A stretch of DNA of 64,000 bases, taken from positions 111,901-175,900 of the forward strand of contig JAIELK010000019.1 of assembly GCA_019753175.1 (NCBI GenBank), given 5' to 3'. Of this stretch, positions 35,916-44,608 are shown piece after piece. The stretch's first letter is position 1. Every line of letters starts with the position of its first letter. The stretch is from Hyphomonadaceae bacterium (GTDB lineage: Bacteria; Pseudomonadota; Alphaproteobacteria; Caulobacterales; Aquidulcibacteraceae). Below the pieces are notes generated by a model, which ran no database searches, was not told the DNA's origin, and saw only the letters and a program-made list of their open reading frames with translations. Position numbers and translations under genes: made by a program.

Positions 35916-36122
35916 CGGCGCCATTTCAACGAGGTGCGTCCCCATTCGAGCCTGGGCTATTTGACGCCCGCCGCCTTCGCGGCGAGCATAGCATCCTCAG
36001 CGTCCGCGGAAACGACGGGGCGGACCGCTGCGGTATCTGGGGCCTACGCGCCCCGCCCCGTCGCTCAACAGTCCCGCCAGGGACACATCAGAAAGGCAGA
36101 TCAGGTCGGAAACTCAAACTAG
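35916..36122 (+). pseudogene. IS3-family transposase fragment (OrfB C-terminus)
   Basis: Reads RRHFNEVRPHSSLGYLTPAAF, the end of the IS3 OrfB integrase domain, then an Ala/Ser-rich tail to TAG 36120. It has no upstream part. Its right end abuts the truncated HupE gene in the same frame. Confidence 0.8.
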
Positions 36123-36744
36123 CCGTGGCCCGAAGAAACAGGGCAGGTCAGCTACATACAGGAGAGCTCCGGTATCCTGTTTGGCCCGTTCGTCTATTTG
36201 GGCGCCAAGCACATGGTCACGGGTTATGACCATTTGCTGTTTCTGTTTGGCGTCATCTTCTATCTCTACCGGCTGAAGGACGTCAGCCTCTACGTGACGA
36301 TGTTCGCCATCGGCCATTCGATCACGCTGATCGCCGGCGTCCTGCTTCAAATCCAGTTCAACCCCTATCTGATCGATGCGATCATCGGCCTGTCGGTCGT
36401 GTACAAGGCGCTCGACAATCTGGGCGCGTTCCAGCGCTGGTTCGGCTTTTCGCCCGACGCGCGCGCGGCGACTTTGGTGTTCGGTCTCTTTCACGGGTTT
36501 GGCCTGGCGACCAAGCTGCAGGACTTTGATCTTTGCGGAAGACGGGATCGTCGCTAATCTCATCGCTTTCATTGTCGGCGTGGAGCTTGGGCAATTGCTT
36601 GCCCTGGCAGGCATTCTCATCCTGACGGGTTATTGGCGGCGCTTGTCGAGCTTCGCGAAGCATGCGGGGCTCGCCAATATCGCTCTGGCGATCGCCGGTG
36701 CGGCGCTGACGGGCTACCAGGTCGTCGGTTATTTCAACTCGTGA
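36123..36744 (+). pseudogene. HupE/UreJ-type membrane protein, truncated and frameshifted
   Basis: The domain reads HMVTGYDHLLFLFGVIFYLYRLKD, FAIGHSITLIAG and LFHGFGLATKLQDF, a HupE/UreJ_2 signature with the metal-ligand-like histidines. At about 36525 one extra T shifts the frame; the protein continues as FAEDGIVANLIAF and VGVELGQLLALAG to 36744. The N-terminus is missing, cut by the IS3 relic. The family is linked to nickel or cobalt uptake. It directly precedes the anchor-protein gene. Confidence 0.78.
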
Positions 36745-36758
36745 GGCAGGAGCCGACC

Positions 36759-37358
36759 ATGTACGACAATCGTTTGCCTTCCGAGAGCGAATTGCCGTCG
36801 CCGGCGCAATTGTTGCGGTCAACGTTGGCCGCGTTGGTTGTAGCCGCTGGCCTGCTTGTGACCGTCATATTGCCGGCGGAATCCGCCATCGACCCGACCG
36901 GGATCGGCCGGTTTCTTGGTTTGACCCAGATGGGCGAAATCAAAATTGCGCTGGCGCTGGAGGCGGACGCTGCGCCGCACGCTGATCTGGGTGAACCCAC
37001 TCACGCGCCCGCTAGCGCCGCCGCGCCGGAGGCTGCTCCCGCCGAGGAGGCGCGTGAAGTCACGCTCTCCTTGGCGCCGGATGAAGCCGCGGAGATCAAA
37101 GTTGACATGCTCCAAGGCCAGACGATCGCGTTTGAATGGGAGACCGATGGCCCCCGCGTGAACTTCGATCTGCACGGCGATGCGCCGAGCATCGACTATC
37201 ATCGCTACACACGCGGCTCTGACGTGCGTGTGGCGGGCGAACTTGAGGCCGCTTTCGATGGCGCGCATGGGTGGTTCTGGCGCAACCGATCCGGGCAGAC
37301 GGTGAACATCGTTCTGCGCGTGCGTGGCGAGTTCACCGATGTCCGCCGTGTGATGTAG
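36759..37358 (+). CDS. Transmembrane anchor protein
   Basis: 199 residues. After a short polar start (MYDNRLPSESELPSPAQLLRS) comes one transmembrane helix (TLAALVVAAGLLVTVILPA), then IDPTGIGRFLGLTQMGEIK, an Ala/Glu/Pro linker, and a beta-rich domain with DLHGDAP, YTRGSDV and FDGAHGWFWRNR. This is a recurrent partner of HupE-like genes on metal-related islands, usually named only for its anchor. Likely faces the periplasm. Precise role unknown. Confidence 0.72.
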   Translation: MYDNRLPSESELPSPAQLLRSTLAALVVAAGLLVTVILPAESAIDPTGIGRFLGLTQMGEIKIALALEADAAPHADLGEPTHAPASAAAPEAAPAEEAREVTLSLAPDEAAEIKVDMLQGQTIAFEWETDGPRVNFDLHGDAPSIDYHRYTRGSDVRVAGELEAAFDGAHGWFWRNRSGQTVNIVLRVRGEFTDVRRVM

Positions 37359-37410
37359 CGGTCTGCTGCGAGGAAGGCGCACATGCCCCAGCGCAATGCG
37401 TGAGAGAGCG

Positions 37411-37512
37411 ATGAGCATGCTAAGCGGGGGTTTGCGTGGGGCGGCGGCGCTCGCGGCGCTCCTCAACCTCGCTAATTTCGTGGTCGAGTTCCTCGTCGCC
37501 GTCCGTACCTAG
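37411..37512 (+). pseudogene. Cation diffusion facilitator fragment (N-terminal)
   Basis: 33 residues, ending AALAALLNLANFVVEFLVAVRT. This is the first membrane helix of CzcD-type CDF zinc/cobalt exporters. The frame then stops where sequence switches to the convergent YnfA relic, so the gene was cut at about 37,508. Confidence 0.5.
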
Positions 37513-37825
37513 GCGCTGGACCGCGGCCCAAACAAGATGACAGCGGCGCCCGCGATGCAGATCACTGCGCCAATCATATCCGATCGGGTTTTGCGCCCTC
37601 CGCAAGCCAAAGCCAGAGGATCGCGGCGACAATGTAGGCGCCGCCATAGGCGGCATAGCTTCGCCCGGCGTGCTCCACATCCACCAAAGTGAGTAGGTAA
37701 GCAAACAGCGCCAAGGAAGCCATGCCGGGAATGACCCGGAGCACGGATTTTCCGAGCTTCAACCAAGCCCAGAAAGAAAAGCAGCCGGCGATCTCCGCAA
37801 CCGCCGCGCCGACAAAGGCAAGCAA
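37509..37825 (-). pseudogene. YnfA (UPF0060) membrane protein, frameshifted
   Basis: From TTG 37825 it reads [23 protein letters not shown] and [25 protein letters not shown], the YnfA family almost entire. After PDR the frame is lost; the last helix [19 protein letters not shown] is in another frame down to 37509. A small indel near 37,580 explains this. YnfA is a four-helix small-multidrug-resistance-like protein. Confidence 0.8.
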
Positions 37826-37841
37826 CCAGGGCGCGCCACGC

Positions 37842-38087
37842 CTACTCCTTCACCTCGCAATAGGGGCCACTAGCCTTGGCCCGCCGTCTGAGCACAAGAA
37901 AAAACACGACGCCCGCCAGCGCCGCCGCCAGCATCGCCGCGCACAGCACCTCCAACCAATCCATACCGGTCAACAGCCCGCCTAAACCGCCCAGCCCCGC
38001 CGCGCCAAGCAGCGGGATCAGTAGCGGCGCGCAGCACGCCAGGCAGGCGAGTCCGAGCCCTACCGCAAGTTTCCTGTTCATCGTCAT
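37842..38087 (-). CDS. MerF-like small metal-transport membrane protein
   Basis: 81 residues from ATG 38087. Two membrane helices are seen. The first carries Cys15, Cys18 and Cys19 ([12 protein letters not shown]), a vicinal cysteine pair like that of MerF/MerT mercury importers, and a fourth Cys lies near the C-terminus (GPYCEVKE). It is divergent from a MerR regulator across 54 bases. It may move mercury, or another thiophilic metal, across the inner membrane. No merA is visible. Confidence 0.68.
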   Translation of the reverse strand: MTMNRKLAVGLGLACLACCAPLLIPLLGAAGLGGLGGLLTGMDWLEVLCAAMLAAALAGVVFFLVLRRRAKASGPYCEVKE

Positions 38088-38117
38088 CTCCGCAAAGGCG
38101 AGCCGGAGTGCTAGATG

Positions 38118-38132
38118 CTCAAGCCACTTGAG
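38118..38132. promoter_or_regulatory. MerR-type dyad operator
   Basis: CTCAAG-CCA-CTTGAG lies between the divergent MerF-like and merR genes and ends nine bases before the merR start. MerR proteins bind such dyads inside promoters with long spacers. Target promoter elements cannot be assigned with certainty. Confidence 0.5.
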
Positions 38133-38141
38133 GAGCAAGCG

Positions 38142-38552
38142 ATGGCGACGGGTTTCAGCATCGGGGAAGCGGCGCGGCGGAGCGGCTGCTCGGTCGCGAC
38201 GATTCGCTATTACGAGGAGATCGGCCTGATCGCCGAAGCAGCGCGCAGCGCCGCCGGACGCCGGGTGTTCACACGACCCGATATTGAGCGCCTGCGCCTT
38301 ATCCGTCGGCTGCGCTCAATGGAATTCGGCATCGAGGCAATCCGGGAATTGTTGACCGCCATAGCGGGGACGCACACCTGCCTCGACATTCGAGATGTGG
38401 CGGCGGCGCAATTGGAGGTCGTGCAGGCGCGGCGTCGTGAGATCGATGCACTCGAACGCACCTTGGCCGGCATGGCGGGACGATGCTCAACGATTTGTGC
38501 CGATGGGCCCCAACCCGAATGCACGATTGCCCGCGACCTGACACACGCTTGA
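38142..38552 (+). CDS. MerR-family transcriptional regulator
   Basis: 136 residues from ATG 38142, with GAGGAG upstream. The HTH reads FSIGEAARRSGCSVATIRYYEEIGLI. The dimerisation helix is followed by a C-terminal metal-site-like region with Cys at GTHTCLDI, GRCSTIC and QPEC. These cysteines suggest sensing of a thiophilic metal such as zinc, lead or mercury. It probably controls the divergent MerF-like gene. Confidence 0.88.
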   Translation: MATGFSIGEAARRSGCSVATIRYYEEIGLIAEAARSAAGRRVFTRPDIERLRLIRRLRSMEFGIEAIRELLTAIAGTHTCLDIRDVAAAQLEVVQARRREIDALERTLAGMAGRCSTICADGPQPECTIARDLTHA

Positions 38553-38892
38553 TCTTCTGAGCGTGAGCGTCTGGCGCAGCGCGACCTCGATCATCCAATG
38601 ATCGAGTTGCGGGCGCTGGTGGCGGCGACCCGGTCCGCCGCCTTGCCTAAGATCGCCGCGCCTCATTCCAAGCATGGCTATGGCCTTGCATCCAAGCAGC
38701 CGGGTCTTGCTCAGGCGGCGCCGCCTTTGGCGGCGCTGAGGTACGAGGCGGCGCCGCGTGCGAGCCCGTGGCGCGCGTCTTTGCCCTTCAGGGCTTCGCC
38801 GCGGGACACGCAAGCATATTACGAGGGCTTATTTTACAAAATCCTGCAAATCAGGTGTCTTAAAAGACGTTTTCCTGCTACGCAGCGGTCTT
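38553..38892. other. Gap before fic, with a small palindrome
   Basis: 340 bases without a convincing gene. The last 80 bases are AT-rich and hold GTCTT-AA-AAGAC at 38857-38868, about 25 bases before the fic start, a possible operator or promoter element. The first half is GC-rich with many direct and inverted GCGCC/GGCGC patches and no recognisable feature. Confidence 0.45.
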
Positions 38893-40383
38893 ATGGCGCA
38901 GCCACTCGACGACCTTCCGGAAGTCTTCTTGTCCAACGACGAACTGAGTTCGGCGGTGTCGCGGGCGGTCGCGGCAGGCGAGCTGCGCCAGCTCGGACCC
39001 AGACTTTACACCAAGAACCTGGTCGATGCGCCCGAGATCATCATCCGCCGCAACGCTTGGCCGATCGTCGCCGCCTATGCGCCAGGCGCCCTGATCGCCG
39101 ATCGCACCGCGCTTGAGAACCGGCCCGCCGAGGACGGGTCCGTCTTTATCGTCGCGGCGCGGCGCCGCGACATTGAGTTGCCGGGACTTTGGATCAGGCC
39201 GCGCTCGGGCCCCGCCCCCATGGAAGACGACCGCGCCTTCATTGGCGGCTTGCGTCTGTCTTCACCGGGCCGCGCCTATCTCGACAATATGGCGCCCTCG
39301 CGAAAACGCGGCGGCGTCAGTCGGACCTTGAGCCGTGAAGAGCTGGAGCTTCGCCTCGACGACATCATGCGCCGCCGCGGCGTCGAAGCGCTCAATCAAG
39401 TGCGCGACGAGGCTCGCCGCGTCGCCCCGCTGATCGGCCGCGAAGAAGAGTTTGCAGGATTCGACAAGCTCGTCGGCGCCCTGCTCGGCACACGCGACGA
39501 TGACCTCGTCTCCGATCGCGCGCGCGCGCGCCGCACAGGTGCCCCGTTCGATCCCGATCGGATCGCGCTCTTCGAACATTTGCACCAGGAGCTGCAAAAC
39601 ACGGCGTTGCCAAGCCGGCCTGTTGCGGCGCGCACTGGGGAAGCCAACGCCTCACTCACTTTCTTTGAAGCTTATTTCTCGAACTTCATTGAAGGCACCG
39701 AGTTCGACGTCGCGGAAGCGGCGGACATCGTCTTCAACAATGTCATTCCGGCAGACCGGCCCGAAGACGCACATGACGTCCTGGGTACATGGCGGATCGT
39801 TTCCGATCCTGTTGAAATGGCCAGAACGCCGCAAACCGCCGATGCGCTGTCTGATCTGGTCAAAAAGCGTCACGCCATCCTCATGGAGAGCCGCCGCGAC
39901 AAGCTTCCGGGCGCGTTCAAACAAGCCAGCAACCGCGCAGGTCAAACCGTTTTCGTGGCGCCGGATCAGGTCGAGGGTACGCTGGCGCGCGGGTTTGAAT
40001 TCTATCCGAGCCTCACGACGCCGCTCGCGCGCGCCATCTACATGATGTTCCTGATCTCGGAAGTTCATCCCTTCGCCGACGGCAACGGACGCATTGCCCG
40101 GATCATGATGAACGCCGAGCTTGTCGCCGCGGGCGAAGAACGGATCATCATTCCGACGATCTTCCGAAGCAATTATCTCCAGGCGTTGAAGGCCCATTCC
40201 CTGAGCCGCCATCCCGCTCCGATCGTGCGCACGCTCGATTTCGCGCAGAAGTGGGTCGCCGCGATCCCATGGTCCGACCTGCAACGCTCCCAGGAGGCGC
40301 TGGCGCGCACCAATGCCTTTATGGACCCGCTAGCCGCCGACGACGCAGGCATCAGGCTCAAAATTCCGCAGGCCTATGAGTAA
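38893..40383 (+). CDS. Fic-family AMP-transferase with AbiEi-like N-terminus
   Basis: 496 residues. The Fic motif HPFADGNGR is complete at 392-400 (catalytic His392). The autoinhibitory motif SNFIEG at 263-268 (Ser...Glu267-Gly) precedes it, marking a class II self-inhibited Fic. The N-terminal 110 residues (LSSAVSRAVAAGELRQLGPRLYTKNL, then LIADRTALE) resemble the winged-helix part of AbiEi-type antitoxins. Fic enzymes AMPylate proteins and often act in toxin-antitoxin or defence settings. The start is ATG 38893; an in-frame extension upstream has no ribosome site. It lies between metal genes and the transfer operon. Confidence 0.88.
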   Translation: MAQPLDDLPEVFLSNDELSSAVSRAVAAGELRQLGPRLYTKNLVDAPEIIIRRNAWPIVAAYAPGALIADRTALENRPAEDGSVFIVAARRRDIELPGLWIRPRSGPAPMEDDRAFIGGLRLSSPGRAYLDNMAPSRKRGGVSRTLSREELELRLDDIMRRRGVEALNQVRDEARRVAPLIGREEEFAGFDKLVGALLGTRDDDLVSDRARARRTGAPFDPDRIALFEHLHQELQNTALPSRPVAARTGEANASLTFFEAYFSNFIEGTEFDVAEAADIVFNNVIPADRPEDAHDVLGTWRIVSDPVEMARTPQTADALSDLVKKRHAILMESRRDKLPGAFKQASNRAGQTVFVAPDQVEGTLARGFEFYPSLTTPLARAIYMMFLISEVHPFADGNGRIARIMMNAELVAAGEERIIIPTIFRSNYLQALKAHSLSRHPAPIVRTLDFAQKWVAAIPWSDLQRSQEALARTNAFMDPLAADDAGIRLKIPQAYE

Positions 40384-40573
40384 GGCGCCGACGCGATAGC
40401 GCACTTGCCATTGTGCTCGCCGGCGTCAAGGGACGGCTTTCGCCTCTTCGCCCTGGACGCCAGCTTGCGCGCGATGGCGGCGCGGTGAGTGTCGGGACGT
40501 GGGAGCCACGTCCCGTCTTCATTCGACCTCGCGCCCTGCTCGGGCCGAGGTCGAACATGGGAGCATTGCCTGG

Positions 40574-40891
40574 TCAGAAGAGGTCGCGCTGGCGTTCATC
40601 GGGGCGGCGCGTGCGCTTGATGCGTTTCGGCTGCGGACGCGCTTTCGTCATAACGGCGATGCGTTTGGACCGTTCGCGCTCCTGCTCGAACTTCCCGCGC
40701 CCTTGGAACTGCATCAACGCATCTTCCAGCTTGGCGAGATCGGCCTTCCGCCAGAACACCATGTTGCGGACAATGACTGGCGCGGGAAACCCCGGCAGGT
40801 TGCTGCGACGCGCGCGCCAGAGCGTGGCGAGGCTCACGCACAAATCGTCCGCCACCACCTTCTGTGGCACAAGATCAGCCGGGACCTTCAT
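40574..40891 (-). CDS. Small helix-turn-helix protein at the end of the trb operon
   Basis: 105 residues starting MKVPADLVPQKVVADDLCVSLATLWRARRS, an AlpA/excisionase-like winged HTH (VVADDLCVSLATLWRARR), followed by a basic tail (KRIKRTRRPDERQRDLF). It overlaps trbI by 4 bases, so it is translated with the transfer genes. It may regulate excision or the operon. The 190 bases beyond it contain an imperfect hairpin but no gene. Confidence 0.7.
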   Translation of the reverse strand: MKVPADLVPQKVVADDLCVSLATLWRARRSNLPGFPAPVIVRNMVFWRKADLAKLEDALMQFQGRGKFEQERERSKRIAVMTKARPQPKRIKRTRRPDERQRDLF

Positions 40892-41994
40892 GGTCTCCGG
40901 TCGTCTCGATAGGGCCGAAGCTCGATGTCCCGCGTCACCAGCAAGCGCACGGCGCCACCGGCGCGGATGCGGATCGTGGGTCTCACGCTCAATTCGCGAT
41001 CGACAATGCGGCCGCCGGTGCGCGCCGCCTCCGACGCTGCCGCATCGCCGACGCTTTGCGCGAACGAGTTTTCGTCATCGTCCTCCGCATTGTCGGCGAT
41101 CACGCTGATGATGGCGGAAAGCCCAATGGCGCCGGCGAGACGATCCAGATGATTGTCGACGCGGTCGCGCAGACCCGCGGCGCCGGTCGGATCGCTCCCC
41201 TCCATGCCGCGCAGCGAAATGCTCCAGCCATTGGGGAAGATGAGCCGGTTCCAGATGAGAACGAGCCGGCGTTCGCCATAGGATGTGTCCGCGTCATACG
41301 TTCCGATGAGCCGCGCTCCCTGCGGGATCAGCAGATGCGCGCCGGAGACGCTGTCATAGACATTGGCCGTAACCTGGGCGATGGCGCGGCCCGGCTGTTC
41401 GGAATTGAGTTCGGTGATGAGCGCGGCCGGCACCACTGCGCCTGCCATCAGCTCATAACGGGAGCGCGGCGGCATCAAGCGCGCATCAAGACGCGCTTCC
41501 CCCTCATCTGCAGCCGCCGACGCCGTGGCGCGATTGCGGCCGTCAAAGATGATGGGCGAAGCGCGCGCCAAAGCCTGCGGATCGGGCGGCGTCTCACGCG
41601 CGCTTGCGGCGGCGCCGCCGCGAGACGGACCGACCCATGCTTCATCGGCAGGCGGCTCAAGCGTGGCGGCTTGTGGCGGACCGTTCTCGCCCCAGAGCAT
41701 GTCGCGCGGCGCGTCGAGTTCGGCGCGCGGCAGATCGCCCGCTTCATATTGACCGGATGCGTTGCGGATCGATTCCGGCGGACCGCCCGCCGCCGCTTGC
41801 GCGTCGGCCTGGCGCGCCTCGCGCTCGGGGCGTTCGCTCAAGCCGATGAAGAGTGCGAGCGTGACGATGGAGGCAGCGATAATGGCGCCGGCCATCAGCA
41901 CCTTGCGCGACAGCCGACGCGGACTTGGCGGACGCGCGCGGATCGAAAGATCGGGCGCCGGTTCCGGCGCTTGCGTCTCATAGGCGGCGGTCAC
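40888..41994 (-). CDS. trbI: TrbI/VirB10-family core-complex protein
   Basis: 368 residues. One transmembrane helix near residues 32-50 (VLMAGAIIAASIVTLALFIGL) is followed by a Pro/Ala-rich periplasmic linker, then the VirB10 C-domain: SRYELMAGAVVPAALITELNSEQPGRAIAQV, LIPQGARLIGTYDA and WNRLIFPNGWSI. It spans inner and outer membranes in the type IV secretion core. It overlaps trbG by 4 bases. Confidence 0.94.
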   Translation of the reverse strand: MTAAYETQAPEPAPDLSIRARPPSPRRLSRKVLMAGAIIAASIVTLALFIGLSERPEREARQADAQAAAGGPPESIRNASGQYEAGDLPRAELDAPRDMLWGENGPPQAATLEPPADEAWVGPSRGGAAASARETPPDPQALARASPIIFDGRNRATASAAADEGEARLDARLMPPRSRYELMAGAVVPAALITELNSEQPGRAIAQVTANVYDSVSGAHLLIPQGARLIGTYDADTSYGERRLVLIWNRLIFPNGWSISLRGMEGSDPTGAAGLRDRVDNHLDRLAGAIGLSAIISVIADNAEDDDENSFAQSVGDAAASEAARTGGRIVDRELSVRPTIRIRAGGAVRLLVTRDIELRPYRDDRRP

Positions 41995-42881
41995 GGCCGA
42001 CCTCCGAGGCGCGCGGGCCGGCGCTGCGTCGGCGCGCCCTCGCGCTCGATGCGCACGATCGTGGGCGCGCGCGTGCCGAGGCGCAGTTCAGCGACATCGA
42101 AGATGCGATCGACCATGTAGCGCTGGCCCTGCACGCGATAGTTCACGAGTTCGGCGCCCTCGCCGGTGATGACGAAGAGCGGCGGCAGATCGCTTGAAGC
42201 GACCGCTTCGGGCATTTCAATCCAGGTGCGCCGGCCGTCGTCGAACACCCGCGTCGGCATCCAGTTTGGTCTGCCGCCGCGCACTACGCGGACACGATAG
42301 CCGAAATGAAGTTGGTCGACGCTCGCCATCCGCGCTTCTTCTTCGGCCGGGTAACACCAGGCGATCTGCGCGGAATAAGCCGAGCCTGCCTGCGCGATCG
42401 CTTCGATTGTGTAGGTGCGCCTGTCGGTGACCAGGACGATATTGGTGCGAAGGCCCGTCGTCTGCGGTTTCACCAGCACAATGGTGCGTCCGTCGATCTC
42501 GGCCTCAGCGTTGGTCTCTTGCAACATCCAGCGCGCGGTATCACCGGCGGCGACATCGCCCAGGCTTTCGCCGGGTTCAAGCAGGATGGCCGAGATGAAG
42601 CTGGGGCTCGTGTAGAGCTCATAAATGGCGCCCGGCGCATAGGTGTAGATCTGACGCGCCTGCGTGAAGCTTGTCGTTTCCGGGCGTTGGCGCGCCGCTT
42701 CATTGGCGCGGGCGAGCAATTCGCTGGGCGTGGGCTCGCGCCGGCCGCGACGCGATTGCGGCGCCTCGACCGCGACGGCGCTCAAGGCGGGACAATGATC
42801 AGCGCCCATATCCTGCGCCATGGCCGTTGGCGGCGCCAGCAGCAGCGCCAGCGAAAGGCTCGCGAGCAAGAAACGTGTCAT
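41991..42881 (-). CDS. trbG: TrbG/VirB9-family outer core protein
   Basis: 296 residues with signal peptide MTRFLLASLSLALLLAPPTAMAQ. VirB9 features include YTYAPGAIYELYTSPSFISAILLEPGESL and, near the end, DDGRRTWIEMP, then QGQRYMVDRIFDVAELRLG. It forms the outer-membrane ring with VirB10 and VirB7-like proteins. It overlaps trbF by 4 bases. Confidence 0.94.
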   Translation of the reverse strand: MTRFLLASLSLALLLAPPTAMAQDMGADHCPALSAVAVEAPQSRRGRREPTPSELLARANEAARQRPETTSFTQARQIYTYAPGAIYELYTSPSFISAILLEPGESLGDVAAGDTARWMLQETNAEAEIDGRTIVLVKPQTTGLRTNIVLVTDRRTYTIEAIAQAGSAYSAQIAWCYPAEEEARMASVDQLHFGYRVRVVRGGRPNWMPTRVFDDGRRTWIEMPEAVASSDLPPLFVITGEGAELVNYRVQGQRYMVDRIFDVAELRLGTRAPTIVRIEREGAPTQRRPARLGGRP

Positions 42882-43561
42882 CGCACCCGGCTCCAGCTGA
42901 ATTCAGAAATGAGAAGTCCGAGCGGATTGCTGGCGATCTCATCGGCGGTGCGCGGGCGGCGCGTCGTGACGGTGAAGACGCCGCTATAGGCGTCGCCATC
43001 GGGCGAGCCCGTCGCATTGGTCTCGCGTTCGATCCAGGACACTTCCCAGGATCGGTCGGAACGCTGGATGATGGAGCGGATATGCACGGTGCGCCCGACG
43101 CGCCCCAGGCTCAGGAACGGATCGTCCGCGCGCGCAATTTCCGTCAATTGCGCCGCCGCCTGCGGCGTCAGGAATTTGTAGGCCTCCAGCCAATTCTCGC
43201 GCAGCACCACGCCATCGGTCGGCAAGGCCCGCACGAGACGCACGAAGCGGCCCAGATGATACGCGGTCTGCGCTTCGGTGGCGCGCCACTCGCCGCTCGC
43301 GGCGCGTACATTGAGCACCTGGCCTTCGGGCGAGACCTCGACGACATGCACAAAGGTTCGGCTCTGCAGCGCGACGATCGTGAGCGCGAGCGCAAGGCCT
43401 GCGGAGAGGAGAAGTCCCGCCATCGCCATCAGACGCCAGGCGCGCGCGGAAATGACCGCCGCACCCATGCGCCGGTCCCATTCCTGGCGCGCGCGCTTAT
43501 AGGGCGTGTCGGGTTCGTCACCAGCATAGGACTGCGCCGGCGCCGTGAACGGCGTCCTCAT
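42878..43561 (-). CDS. trbF: TrbF/VirB8-like inner-membrane protein
   Basis: 227 residues. A short cytoplasmic start (PYKRARQEWDRRMGAA) and a single membrane helix at about 45-63 precede a periplasmic NTF2-like domain with VVEVSPEGQVL and SWEVSWIERETNATG. TrbF nucleates the transfer channel. It overlaps trbL by 4 bases. Confidence 0.92.
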   Translation of the reverse strand: MRTPFTAPAQSYAGDEPDTPYKRARQEWDRRMGAAVISARAWRLMAMAGLLLSAGLALALTIVALQSRTFVHVVEVSPEGQVLNVRAASGEWRATEAQTAYHLGRFVRLVRALPTDGVVLRENWLEAYKFLTPQAAAQLTEIARADDPFLSLGRVGRTVHIRSIIQRSDRSWEVSWIERETNATGSPDGDAYSGVFTVTTRRPRTADEIASNPLGLLISEFSWSRVR

Positions 43562-44592
43562 GACTTACTTCCTCCAGATGGCGGCGTTGCAGGCGGCGGC
43601 GGTGGCGGCGGTTTCATGCCGGCATAATCGATGGCGGGCCGCGCCGCGCCGCCGGGGCCGCCAGAGAAGCGCCGACCGGCCGCTCTCGCGCCGCCGCTAA
43701 TGAGCCTTGCGCCGGCGCCAGCGAGTTGCGTGGCGTTGGAGATCGCGAACCGCGTGCCGGCGACGCCAAGCACGGTGGTGACCGCGGCCGCGCCGGCGAC
43801 AGCAGGTCCAGCCAAATGCGGCTGACCCTGGACGACCTCGCTCGCAAGAATGGGCGCGAACCACGAGAGCGCCAACACGGTGGCGCCGAACAAGAGCACG
43901 TTGAGCACGCCGCCGGCGTCGAGCGTGAAGGTCGCCGGCAGCGTATTGACGAACGTGATGGAGACGGAAGCGACGAAGGCCAAAACGAAAAGACGCATGG
44001 CCGAGCCCACCACCCAGCCCAAGGGCCGCTCCGCCACCCACGCCGTGCCGTTGAACACGCCCCAGGGCAGCGCCACAAAGGCGACGAGACTGCCGAGCTT
44101 GAATGCGATCAGCACCACGAAGAGCTGCAGCGCCAGCACGAAGAAGCCGAGCATGACAAAGAAGGCCGCGAGGAAGATCGTCATCATCGCGAAAAAATCG
44201 GTGATGATGTTCATGCCCTCGGCGAGCGCGGCGGTGCGGCCGAAGAGTTCGACGCCAATCTGGCCGACGCGGCCGGGATTGTGCAGCTCCGCCATGGTGA
44301 GCCCGCCTCCGCCCGCGCGCAGGCCAAGCATGGCGGTCGATTGATTGATGGCCGTGGCGAGGAAGTTCCAATTGTTGATGAGGAAGGCGAAAAACGAGAC
44401 GAACAGCACTTTGCGGAAGAAGGGCGCGAGCGGCGCCTCCTGCGCCAACGCCCATTGCGCGCCGGCGAGCACGATCGAAATGACGATCAGCGCATTGAGG
44501 ACATAGGTCACATCACCCTGGATCAGGCCGAAGCCGGAATTGGCGACGGCGAGAAACTGATCGAGGAACGAATTGACCGATGCCGGATCCAT
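43558..44592 (-). CDS. trbL: TrbL/VirB6-like polytopic membrane protein
   Basis: 344 residues with about six membrane helices between residues 25 and 260, among them LIVISIVLAGAQWALA and FFVLALQLFVVLIAFKLGSLVAFVALPWGVF. The tail is Gly/Pro-rich (PPPPPPPATPPSGG) and probably cytoplasmic or disordered. It is the inner-membrane pore component. Confidence 0.93.
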   Translation of the reverse strand: MDPASVNSFLDQFLAVANSGFGLIQGDVTYVLNALIVISIVLAGAQWALAQEAPLAPFFRKVLFVSFFAFLINNWNFLATAINQSTAMLGLRAGGGGLTMAELHNPGRVGQIGVELFGRTAALAEGMNIITDFFAMMTIFLAAFFVMLGFFVLALQLFVVLIAFKLGSLVAFVALPWGVFNGTAWVAERPLGWVVGSAMRLFVLAFVASVSITFVNTLPATFTLDAGGVLNVLLFGATVLALSWFAPILASEVVQGQPHLAGPAVAGAAAVTTVLGVAGTRFAISNATQLAGAGARLISGGARAAGRRFSGGPGGAARPAIDYAGMKPPPPPPPATPPSGGSKS

Positions 44593-44608
44593 CGTGCGGC
44601 GCCCTTCT

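Noticed and set aside
40888..42120. Plus-strand frame of 418 codons (40864-42120)
   Set aside because: Antisense to trbI and the end of trbG, Arg/Ala-rich, no recognisable domain.
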